From contig JAITMH010000133.1 of the NCBI GenBank assembly GCA_031277445.1, forward strand, positions 1 through 5,157: 5,157 nt of DNA, in the 5' to 3' direction. Both the position numbers and the translations under genes were made by a program. Below are positions 1 to 5,120 of the stretch, piece after piece (position 1 is the stretch's first letter; each line of letters opens with the position of its first letter). The notes below the pieces were generated by a model. The model made no database searches. It saw nothing but the letters and a program-made list of their open reading frames with translations, and was not told the origin of the DNA. Source of the DNA: Burkholderiales bacterium. GTDB taxonomy: Bacteria > Pseudomonadota > Gammaproteobacteria > Burkholderiales > Casimicrobiaceae.

Positions 1-492
1 GGCATTGGCCAGATCGGCGGTCATCTCTTTGACCGTCGTATCGCTTTCTTCGGTGCGGTGACGCAACACCTGGCTGAGTTTGTCGTCCTCGACCAGCACC
101 GGCTCGATCTGCAAGTTGGTCTTGAAGCGGATCTCGTCAAGCGCCTTCAGGTTGGTGGGATCAGAAACGGCAACAAACAAGCGCTTGCCGCGCATGTGCA
201 GCGGCAGAATCCGTTGCGCGTTGGCCTGCTTGACATCAAAATGTTCTTTGGCGAGGGCGTTGGGGTCGATGGAGGCGAGGTCAAACAGAGGAACGCCGAA
301 TTTATCGGCGGCGAAAAGCCCCAGTTCGTGGGCCGTCATTTTCCGGGACATCAGAAACTGTTCGACGAAGGCAATACCGGTCGTCTTGGCCTGACTGGCC
401 ATCGTTTCCATTTCCATTTGTGTCAGCACTTTTTGCTGAACCAGCGCACGCGCCAGACCGCTGACAGAGAGGGAAGAAGCCGGAGTCGCCAT
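1..492 (-). CDS. pilB: Type IV pilus assembly ATPase PilB, N-terminal part (3' end outside window)
   Basis: PilB is the cytoplasmic hexameric ATPase that powers pilus extension at the inner-membrane base of the type IV pilus. Reading the minus strand from the ATG at 492 gives 164 uninterrupted codons to the window edge, starting MATPASSLSVSGLARALVQQ. This is the N-terminal regulatory region (GspE/PilB N-terminal fold): a helical segment at about residues 8-60, then FGVPLFDL at 65-72, ILPLHMRGKRLFVAVSDPTN at 95-114 and LDEIRF at 118-123, all typical of PilB/GspE N-termini. The Walker A/B and catalytic core would lie downstream, outside the window. The family is usually about 570 residues, so roughly 28% is visible. 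The CorC-type gene lies upstream on the same strand, 198 bp away, so pilB may have its own promoter. No good Shine-Dalgarno sequence precedes the ATG. PilB rather than GspE is favoured by the wording of the N-terminus and by the betaproteobacterial neighbourhood. Confidence 0.88.
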   Translation of the reverse strand, partial: MATPASSLSVSGLARALVQQKVLTQMEMETMASQAKTTGIAFVEQFLMSRKMTAHELGLFAADKFGVPLFDLASIDPNALAKEHFDVKQANAQRILPLHMRGKRLFVAVSDPTNLKALDEIRFKTNLQIEPVLVEDDKLSQVLRHRTEESDTTVKEMTADLANA

Positions 493-512
493 GGGTCGAA
501 AGAGAATCGTTT

Positions 513-538
513 TCTATAAAAAAGCCGTCCAGTGCCAA
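513..538 (-). promoter_or_regulatory. Possible weak sigma-70 type promoter of pilB
   Basis: On the minus strand TTGGCA (538-533) resembles a -35 box and TATAGA (518-513) a -10 box. The predicted start near 506 would leave a leader of about 15 bases before the pilB ATG. The spacer is only 14 bp, well below the usual 16-18, so this is a tentative candidate. The same TTGGCAC stretch also resembles a sigma-54 -24 element, but the matching -12 GC falls one base too close. Confidence 0.2.
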
Positions 539-662
539 GCCCTTGGGTTTACAGCAATGTTACGCGAAGTTTCAGTCATGAAACAAAAACAATCCCTGGT
601 AAGCATATTGCCGTATGGTTCCCGAAGATTCCAGCGAGACGCCAGTGGACACACACACCTCG

Positions 663-678
663 AACATGCGCCCATGTT
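663..678. terminator. Short hairpin after the CorC-type gene; weak or doubtful terminator
   Basis: AACATG and CATGTT form a perfect 6-bp stem around a 4-base loop, 13 bp past the CorC-type stop codon (minus strand). No T-run follows on either strand, and the stem is AT-rich, so it is at most a weak terminator or an RNA 3'-end stabiliser. It could be chance. Confidence 0.2.
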
Positions 679-690
679 GTCACCATATCG

Positions 691-1605
691 TTATGATGAT
701 GCCTGCTCTTCCGGCGTTTGTAAAGGCAAAGCAGCGTTTTTGCGGAGCGTCTTGGGGTCGGGTCGGAGTTTTACGACACGGATGGCGTGTTGTTTTGTTT
801 GCAGGATTTCCACAAGGTATCCGGCGATCTCGCAACGGGCGCCGGCTTCGGGAATATCGCCCAGATGCTCAACAATCAGCCCACTCAGTGTTTTCGGCCC
901 GTCGAGGGGAAAATGGCAGCCCAGACGACGGTTCAATGTCCGCAGAGAGGTTCCGGCGTCAATAACGATACCGGCTTCCGGAATAGCCGGAGCCACAGGC
1001 GAGGTTTCGCTTAGCCCGGAGCGGCGGGAGGCCAGAACGGTAGCGATTTCGTGAACCAGGTCCTCAAGAGTGACCTGCCCTTGTAGTTCGCCGTATTCAT
1101 CGACGACGAAGCCCAGCCGTTGCCGGTCGGCCTGAAACTGCTGAACCTGTTTCAGCAGCGGCGTACCGGCCGGAATATAGTAAGCGGGGTGCAGCAAGGC
1201 GCGCAAAGCATCGGCGTCGAAGGTTTTCGCCGAAAAAAGGCGTAGCACATCGCGCAGATCGAGAACGCCGACAAGGTGATCCAGCGAATCCTCATAGACC
1301 GGCAGCCGCAAACAATGTCCGGCGGCGATGCTCTGGCGCAGGCGCGTTGGCGAGTCCATCAGGTCAAGCGCCTGAATTTGTGGTCGTGGCGTCATCACGT
1401 CATCGACGCTGCCGCTGAGGAGTTCCTGAAGGTGGGGAGGTATCTCCGGGAGGGGGTCGGTGGTCGCTTCCGAAGAGGGTGAAAATGCCGTTTGGGTAGA
1501 ATTCTGTGAGAAAGAGCGGTGATGGCGAAGAAAAACGACGGCAATGAGAAAGCCACTAGCGATGCCGCCGGTTCCAGCAATCAAAAGCCACAAAAATGTT
1601 GTCAT
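691..1605 (-). CDS. CBS-pair / CorC_HlyC domain protein with a single membrane anchor (lacks DUF21)
   Basis: This 304-residue protein belongs to the CorB/CorC/HlyC family, linked to magnesium or cobalt efflux and tolerance. Residues 3-26 form one hydrophobic segment, followed by a polar Ser/Thr/Pro-rich linker (about 31-57). The cytoplasmic part starts at VDDVMTPRPQIQALDL (67-82), the usual entry to the CBS pair. It continues with LRLPVYEDSLDHLVGVLDLRD (99-119, first CBS) and LGFVVDEYGELQGQVTLEDL (164-183, second CBS). The C-terminal CorC_HlyC domain is at about 209-281 (LSGLIVEHLGDIPEAG at 240-255). Family members at this locus (E. coli YfjD, next to ypjD and ffh) normally begin with a multi-span DUF21 domain and exceed 400 residues. 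Here it is absent, and only 51 bp separate this gene from ypjD, so no remnant is hidden upstream. E. coli CorC/YbeX likewise lacks DUF21. The ATG at 1605 is chosen because it precedes the hydrophobic segment; it has a poor Shine-Dalgarno sequence. The specific ion is unknown. Confidence 0.85.
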   Translation of the reverse strand: MTTFLWLLIAGTGGIASGFLIAVVFLRHHRSFSQNSTQTAFSPSSEATTDPLPEIPPHLQELLSGSVDDVMTPRPQIQALDLMDSPTRLRQSIAAGHCLRLPVYEDSLDHLVGVLDLRDVLRLFSAKTFDADALRALLHPAYYIPAGTPLLKQVQQFQADRQRLGFVVDEYGELQGQVTLEDLVHEIATVLASRRSGLSETSPVAPAIPEAGIVIDAGTSLRTLNRRLGCHFPLDGPKTLSGLIVEHLGDIPEAGARCEIAGYLVEILQTKQHAIRVVKLRPDPKTLRKNAALPLQTPEEQASS

Positions 1606-1637
1606 GTTCGCATGGGTGACGAAAAGAATCGCCGCAT
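1602..1637 (-). other. Possible 11-codon leader ORF overlapping the CorC-type start
   Basis: On the minus strand an ATG at 1637, preceded by GGGA, opens a short frame (MRRFFSSPMRT). Its TGA overlaps the ATG of the CorC-type gene in an ATGA arrangement. The CorC-type ATG itself lacks a clear Shine-Dalgarno sequence, so translation of the small frame could deliver ribosomes to it. This is inference from layout only; a frame this short can arise by chance. Confidence 0.25.
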
Positions 1638-1656
1638 CAATTCCCGCGCCGACGGG

Positions 1657-2466
1657 TCAACGTCCCAGAAAGACTTCCAGTACCAGTTTGGAGCCGAGAT
1701 AGGCGAGCACCAAAAGGAGTGTTCCCGCCAGAATCCAGTAAAGCGCCTTGCGACCACGCCAGCCAAAGCGCCAGCGACCGACCAGCAGTGTCCCGAAAAT
1801 GAACCAGGCCAGGATCGAAAAGCCGCTTTTGTGCGTCAATTCGAATGGTGTACCGAAGACCTGTTCGGTGAAAAACGATCCGCTGATGACGGTCAAGGTC
1901 AACAGGATGAAGCCCAGCGAAATCAGTTTGAACAGGTAGCGTTCCAGCGTCAGCAGCGGCGGGGTGCGCTGCGCGGTGACACCCGCATGCAATCTTTTTT
2001 CCAGCCCGACCATGACCAGCGCTTGCACGGCGGCGACGAAGAGCAGCGAGTACGCGGACAATGCTATCGTGATGTGCAGGGCAGCCCATGACTCTGTGGT
2101 GTACAGGAACCGGTGGGCGCTGGTGAACACGACCGGCATCAGCGCGGCAAGAGCAGCCCCTCCCAGGATAACGCTGGCGAAACCCGGCAATGCCCGCATC
2201 AGCCCGAAGGCCCAGGCCACCAGCACACACAGGAAAGCCACCAATGAAATGGCATTGCCCAGCGAAATGTCAATGCCATCGGGGGCGACGATTGCGCGGG
2301 CGACGGCGCACGCATGCAAAGCCAGCACGAACAGCGTGAAGACCCAGACATATTTCGGTACGGCATCCGCTGCCGACGGTGACCGGGGCATCCGCCAATG
2401 CGCAATGGCGCCCACCGCGTAAAGGACGGCGACCAGAAGATGAAAAAACGGAAGCGGTATAATCAT
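1657..2466 (-). CDS. ypjD: YpjD/CcsA-like (HemX-type) cytochrome c assembly family inner-membrane protein
   Basis: This 269-residue, highly hydrophobic protein has about eight predicted membrane segments, at roughly 3-22, 38-58, 68-90, 95-116, 128-152, 179-200, 214-231 and 241-264. Arrangement and local motifs match the cytochrome c assembly protein family (CcsA/CcmC/HemX superfamily) in its YpjD branch. Visible features include SWAALHITIALSAYSLL (126-142) with His131, FKLISLGFILLTLTVISGS (179-197), and LTHKSGFSILAWFIF (210-224) with His212. The superfamily handles haem in the membrane, but the exact role of YpjD is not well established, so I do not assign a reaction. I did not see the WWD haem-binding motif of true CcmC/CcsF proteins. 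The gene is divergent from ffh, as in E. coli, and is followed 51 bp downstream by the CorC-type gene on the same strand and in the same frame. No Shine-Dalgarno sequence precedes the ATG at 2466; a four-codon frame (2477-2463) overlaps it. Confidence 0.87.
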   Translation of the reverse strand: MIIPLPFFHLLVAVLYAVGAIAHWRMPRSPSAADAVPKYVWVFTLFVLALHACAVARAIVAPDGIDISLGNAISLVAFLCVLVAWAFGLMRALPGFASVILGGAALAALMPVVFTSAHRFLYTTESWAALHITIALSAYSLLFVAAVQALVMVGLEKRLHAGVTAQRTPPLLTLERYLFKLISLGFILLTLTVISGSFFTEQVFGTPFELTHKSGFSILAWFIFGTLLVGRWRFGWRGRKALYWILAGTLLLVLAYLGSKLVLEVFLGR

Positions 2467-2506
2467 GGAGCGATCATTTTAACCCAGATTGTCTGGCTGT
2501 TTGGCT

Positions 2507-2530
2507 TATAGCGAACTGCGTAAACCTTTA
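2507..2530 (+). repeat. Left terminal inverted repeat of the Correia-like element
   Basis: The 24-base left end begins TATAGCGAACTGCGTAAACC. It matches the reverse complement of 2591-2614 except at repeat positions 8, 18 and 20. Read outward towards ypjD (minus strand), the end gives TATAAG at 2510-2505, a possible -10 box about 38 bp before the ypjD ATG. Confidence 0.85.
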
Positions 2531-2590
2531 TACTTCGTTGGCTTCGCCTTGCCGTACTATATTGTACTGTCTTTGGCTCGTCGCCTCGTC

Positions 2591-2614
2591 TAAAAGCTTA
2601 CGCAGTCCGCTATA
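2591..2614 (-). repeat. Right terminal inverted repeat of the Correia-like element
   Basis: On the minus strand this end begins TATAGCGGACTGCGTAAGCT and pairs with 2507-2530 with three mismatches. Read outward towards ffh, it ends in TATAAA (2611-2616), formed partly by flanking bases. Confidence 0.85.
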
Positions 2615-2616
2615 AA
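2611..2616 (+). promoter_or_regulatory. Possible -10 box for ffh supplied by the element's right end
   Basis: TATAAA sits at the right edge of the element, 34 bp before the ffh ATG, so a transcript could start near 2623. No good -35 hexamer lies 16-18 bp upstream (the candidate bases read GTCTAA), so activity is uncertain. Neisseria Correia elements are known to carry outward promoters at their ends, which is the main reason to list this. Confidence 0.3.
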
Positions 2617-2650
2617 CGGAAACCCCAAGACAAAAAATCCCAGGAAACCC

Positions 2651-4000
2651 ATGTTTGATCATTTAACCCAACGCTTGTCGCGTGTCGTCAAAACCCTCAA
2701 AGGTGAGGCGCGGCTGACCGAAGACAACATTCAGGAAGCCCTGCGCGAAGTGCGGCTGGCGCTGCTGGAAGCGGATGTCGCCTTGCCGGCGGTACGCGAA
2801 TTTATCCAGCGGGTACGCGAGAAAGCCGTCGGCGAGGAAGTCGTCGGTTCGTTGACGCCGGGGCAGGCGCTGGTCGGCGTGGTGCACCGCGAGATGGCGG
2901 CATTGATGGGCGCCGAAGCGTCAGCGCTCAACCTGGCAGTGGTGCCGCCGGCAGTGATTTTAATGGCGGGATTGCAGGGCGTCGGCAAGACCACCAGCGT
3001 TGCCAAATTGGCGCTTTTGCTGAAGCAGACGCAGAAGAAAAAAGTGTTGGTGGTGTCGGCGGACGTTTACCGGCCAGCGGCCATTGAGCAGTTGAAAACG
3101 CTGGCGGCGCAGGTGGGCGTTGATTGTTTTCCGTCGTCGCCCGAACAAAAGCCGGTTGATATCGCGCAAGCGGCGACCGAGTGGGCGCGTAAACACCACC
3201 ACGATGTGTTGATCGTCGATACCGCCGGTCGTCTGTCAATCGACGAAGCGATGATGAAGGAGATCGCCGAATTGCATGCGGCGGTGACGCCGACGGAAAC
3301 GCTTTTTGTTGTCGATGCGATGCAGGGACAGGACGCGGTGAATACAGCGGCAGCGTTCCGCGAAGCGGTGCCGTTGACCGGCGTGGTGTTAACCAAACTC
3401 GATGGCGATGCGCGTGGTGGCGCGGCGTTGTCGGTGCGTTGGGTCACCGGTGCGCCGATCAAATTCGCCGGTGTTTCGGAAAAACCGGACGGGCTGGAAG
3501 TCTTTCACCCCGAGCGAATGGCGTCTCGAATCCTCGGAATGGGCGATGTCCTGTCGTTGATTGAAGAAGCGCATCGCACGGTCGATATCGAAAAAGCGCA
3601 GACGCTCGCCAAAAAACTGAAGACCGGCAAAGGATTCGATCTGGAAGATTTCGGAACGCAGATCGGCCAGATGCGCAACATGGGAGGCATGCAAAGCCTG
3701 CTCGATAAGTTACCGACTGAACTGGCGCAGGCGGCGCAGAACGCGCCGCTGCAGGAAAAGAAAATCATGCGGATGGAAGGAATCATTTATTCGATGACCT
3801 TCGCCGAGCGCCGCAAACCGGAGATCATCAAGGCATCGCGCAAACGGCGGATTGCGACTGGCGCCGGCGTGACGGTGCAGGAAGTCAATCAACTGTTGAA
3901 GCAGTTTGAGCAGACGCAGAAAATGATGAAAATGGTGGCGAAAGGCGGCCTGAACAAAATGATGCGCGGCATGCGGGGAATGCTGCCGGGGATGCGTTAG
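2651..4000 (+). CDS. ffh: Signal recognition particle protein Ffh (SRP54 GTPase)
   Basis: Ffh binds 4.5S RNA and the signal sequences of nascent inner-membrane proteins, and docks with FtsY at the membrane in a GTP-dependent cycle. The protein has 449 residues, normal for the family (E. coli about 453). The helical N domain covers about 1-88. The G domain carries the P-loop GLQGVGKTT (107-115), ADVYRPAAIEQL after it, DTAGR (190-194), TKLDGDARGG (248-257) and GVSEKPDGLEVFHP. The M domain follows from about residue 325. It includes the RNA-binding helix-turn-helix region (RRIATGAGVTVQEVNQLLKQ) and ends in a methionine-rich tail (KMMRGMRGMLPGMR). The ATG at 2651 is preceded by AGGAAA (2642-2647) at suitable spacing. 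It heads the plus-strand group: the yqgE ribosome site overlaps its stop codon. Its upstream region contains the Correia-like element. All key GTPase residues are present. Confidence 0.98.
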   Translation: MFDHLTQRLSRVVKTLKGEARLTEDNIQEALREVRLALLEADVALPAVREFIQRVREKAVGEEVVGSLTPGQALVGVVHREMAALMGAEASALNLAVVPPAVILMAGLQGVGKTTSVAKLALLLKQTQKKKVLVVSADVYRPAAIEQLKTLAAQVGVDCFPSSPEQKPVDIAQAATEWARKHHHDVLIVDTAGRLSIDEAMMKEIAELHAAVTPTETLFVVDAMQGQDAVNTAAAFREAVPLTGVVLTKLDGDARGGAALSVRWVTGAPIKFAGVSEKPDGLEVFHPERMASRILGMGDVLSLIEEAHRTVDIEKAQTLAKKLKTGKGFDLEDFGTQIGQMRNMGGMQSLLDKLPTELAQAAQNAPLQEKKIMRMEGIIYSMTFAERRKPEIIKASRKRRIATGAGVTVQEVNQLLKQFEQTQKMMKMVAKGGLNKMMRGMRGMLPGMR

Positions 4001-4009
4001 GAGAACATG

Positions 4010-4654
4010 ATGGCAAAAAAGAAAACCGCGCCGCAGTCATCGGACGTTGAAACGGAAACGGCGGACATCACCGACGCCCCTTCGTCAGAATTAATGAATC
4101 TGAAGGGTTCCTTTCTGCTGGCGATGCCCGCTTTGGGTGACGAAGGTCCGTTTTCTCATGCGCTGATTTACCTCTGCGAGTACGGCGACGAAGGCGCGTT
4201 GGGGATCGTCGTCAACCGTCAAACCAACATGAGCGTCGCGCAATTGTTTGACGGCGCCGGCGTGTCGTCGTTCGACAACCATTGGCACGGTGCGCCGGTG
4301 TATTGGGGCGGGCCTGTCTGCGGCGACCGTGGTTTCATTCTGCACCGACCGGTCGGCAACTGGCAATCGACGCTGCCCGTTAGCGAAGAAATCGGCATGA
4401 CGACCTCGCGTGACGTGCTGGAAGCGATGGGGCGCGGCGAAGGGCCGGAAGAAGTGCTGGTGTCGCTTGGTTACGCGGGATGGTCGGCGGGGCAACTGGA
4501 ACAGGAACTGGCGCAAAATGCCTGGCTGACGATTCCCGGAGACGATGCGGAAAAGCTGCTCTTTCAATGCGCGTCGGAAGCGCGAATCCATGAAGCGATG
4601 CGGCGGCTGGGCGTCGATCCGCTGCATTTTTCCGGTAACGCCGGTCATGCCTGA
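4010..4654 (+). CDS. algH: YqgE/AlgH family protein (DUF179)
   Basis: This is a conserved family of unclear biochemical function; AlgH was first linked to alginate control in Pseudomonas. The recognisable domain starts at MNLKGSFLLAMPALGDEGPF (residues 30-49, counted from the ATG at 4007), matching the usual family N-terminus. It continues with GALGIVVNR (63-71), VYWGGPV (98-104), GFILHRP (109-115) and VLVSLGYAGWSAGQLEQEL (150-168), all hallmark segments. Two ATGs stand in tandem at 4007 and 4010. The ribosome site AGGAG (3999-4003) overlaps the ffh stop and lies 3 bases from the first ATG and 6 from the second, so I prefer 4010 (214 residues). About 28 residues ahead of the core are polar and rich in Ser, Thr, Asp and Glu. 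This extension is absent from E. coli YqgE, but the ATG at 4094 that would remove it has no ribosome site. The 3' end overlaps ruvX by 8 bases. Confidence 0.93.
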   Translation: MAKKKTAPQSSDVETETADITDAPSSELMNLKGSFLLAMPALGDEGPFSHALIYLCEYGDEGALGIVVNRQTNMSVAQLFDGAGVSSFDNHWHGAPVYWGGPVCGDRGFILHRPVGNWQSTLPVSEEIGMTTSRDVLEAMGRGEGPEEVLVSLGYAGWSAGQLEQELAQNAWLTIPGDDAEKLLFQCASEARIHEAMRRLGVDPLHFSGNAGHA

Positions 4655-5120
4655 AGTGACGCCTGTGCTTGCGCCTGAGCCGAACGCGCCATCAACATTG
4701 CTGGCGTTCGATTTCGGACGCAAACGCATTGGCGTGGCGATCGGCAATACACTGACGCAGACCGCACGGCCATTGACGACATTGCATGCCGAGCGACGCG
4801 AAGCGAGGGAGGCAGCGCTTCGTGCTTTGATTTCCGAGTGGCAGCCACAGAAACTGATCGTTGGATTTCCGGTGCATGTTGACGGCGCTGAACATGAAAT
4901 GACGCAACACGCCCGACGTTTCGCACGCTGGCTGGAAGAAATGTTTCGACTGCCGGTAGCGCTGGTGGATGAGCGCTTGACCACACAGGTGGCGCAAAGC
5001 CTGCTTGAAGAAAGCGGTCAGTATGGCGGGCATGGCGGAAAAGCAGCACGAGCGATGCGCGATGCCGTCGCAGCGCAAGTGATACTTCAAGCGTATTTCG
5101 ATGAAGGGGAAAACAAGTGA
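4647..5120 (+). CDS. ruvX: RuvX/YqgF family pre-16S rRNA nuclease (Holliday-junction-resolvase-like fold)
   Basis: RuvX (YqgF) has an RNase H/RuvC-like fold. It is implicated in 5'-end processing of 16S rRNA and was earlier annotated as a putative Holliday junction resolvase. The protein has 157 residues; E. coli YqgF has 138, the difference being mainly a Pro-rich N-terminal stretch (2-17). Motifs are LLAFDFGRKRIGVAIGN (18-34) with the first acidic site Asp22, KLIVGFPVHVDG (69-80), ALVDERLTT (105-113) with Asp108 and Glu109, and the C-terminal RDAVAAQVILQAYFD (138-152) with Asp139. These are the expected acidic active-site positions. The ATG at 4647 lies inside the end of yqgE (ATGCCTGA overlap), and no strong ribosome site precedes it, so translational coupling is likely. 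The frame stays open upstream to 4545, but that part only shadows yqgE. The yqgE-ruvX pairing is widely conserved. Confidence 0.94.
   Translation: MPEVTPVLAPEPNAPSTLLAFDFGRKRIGVAIGNTLTQTARPLTTLHAERREAREAALRALISEWQPQKLIVGFPVHVDGAEHEMTQHARRFARWLEEMFRLPVALVDERLTTQVAQSLLEESGQYGGHGGKAARAMRDAVAAQVILQAYFDEGENK

Larger units (their letters stand above)
493..690. other. Intergenic region, pilB leader / end of CorC-type gene
   Basis: This 198-bp gap lies between the stop of the CorC-type gene and the pilB start, both on the minus strand. It holds a possible weak pilB promoter, a short perfect hairpin next to the CorC-type stop, and an (AC)5 run at 649-658. No convincing gene was found here: plus-strand open frames crossing it resemble no protein I know and run antisense to the two real genes. 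Confidence 0.7.
2507..2614. mobile_element. Correia-like miniature inverted-repeat element (MITE) between ypjD and ffh
   Basis: This 108-bp block is bounded by terminal inverted repeats at 2507-2530 and 2591-2614 that match at 21 of 24 positions. The outer ends read TATAGCG and CGCTATA; one further pair (2506/2615) extends the symmetry. The interior includes GGCTTCGCCTTGCCGTACTA (2540-2559) and TTGTACTGTCT (2562-2572), followed by GGCTCGTCGCC. From memory, the short form of the Neisseria Correia element (CREE/NEMIS) has a nearly parallel core in the same order (CGTTGCCTCGCC, TTGCCGTACTATTTGTACTG, TCGTCGCCTTGTC), also about 105 bp with TATAG ends and insertion at TA. The terminal repeats here (GCGRACTGCGTAAR) differ from the Neisseria GTGGATTAA type. 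It encodes no protein and would need a transposase supplied in trans. As RNA the two ends would pair into a long stem, a potential RNase III target. Confidence 0.8.

Noticed and set aside
58..519. A 153-codon plus-strand open frame antisense to pilB
   Set aside because: The minus strand encodes a clear PilB N-terminus over the same bases.
520..540. Sigma-54 promoter for pilB (TGGCAC on the minus strand)
   Set aside because: The GG-to-GC spacing is 9 instead of 10 and the -12 half reads GGCTT rather than TTGCW, so the match is too weak.
649..658. (AC)5 dinucleotide run as a phase-variation tract
   Set aside because: Only five repeats, lying between genes rather than in a coding frame or an evident promoter spacer.
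491..1054. A 187-codon plus-strand open frame from the pilB start into the CorC-type gene
   Set aside because: Its second half is antisense to the conserved CBS/CorC_HlyC coding sequence, and its product has no recognisable features.
2501..2616. Reading the inverted-repeat block as a bidirectional terminator or riboswitch
   Set aside because: It lies upstream of both divergent genes, not after them. The TATAG ends, the roughly 108-bp length and the Correia-like core fit a mobile element better.
4091..4984. A 297-codon minus-strand open frame across yqgE and ruvX
   Set aside because: It lies antisense to two well-recognised genes, its translation is Arg/Ser-rich with no known motif, and such long shadows are common in GC-rich coding DNA.
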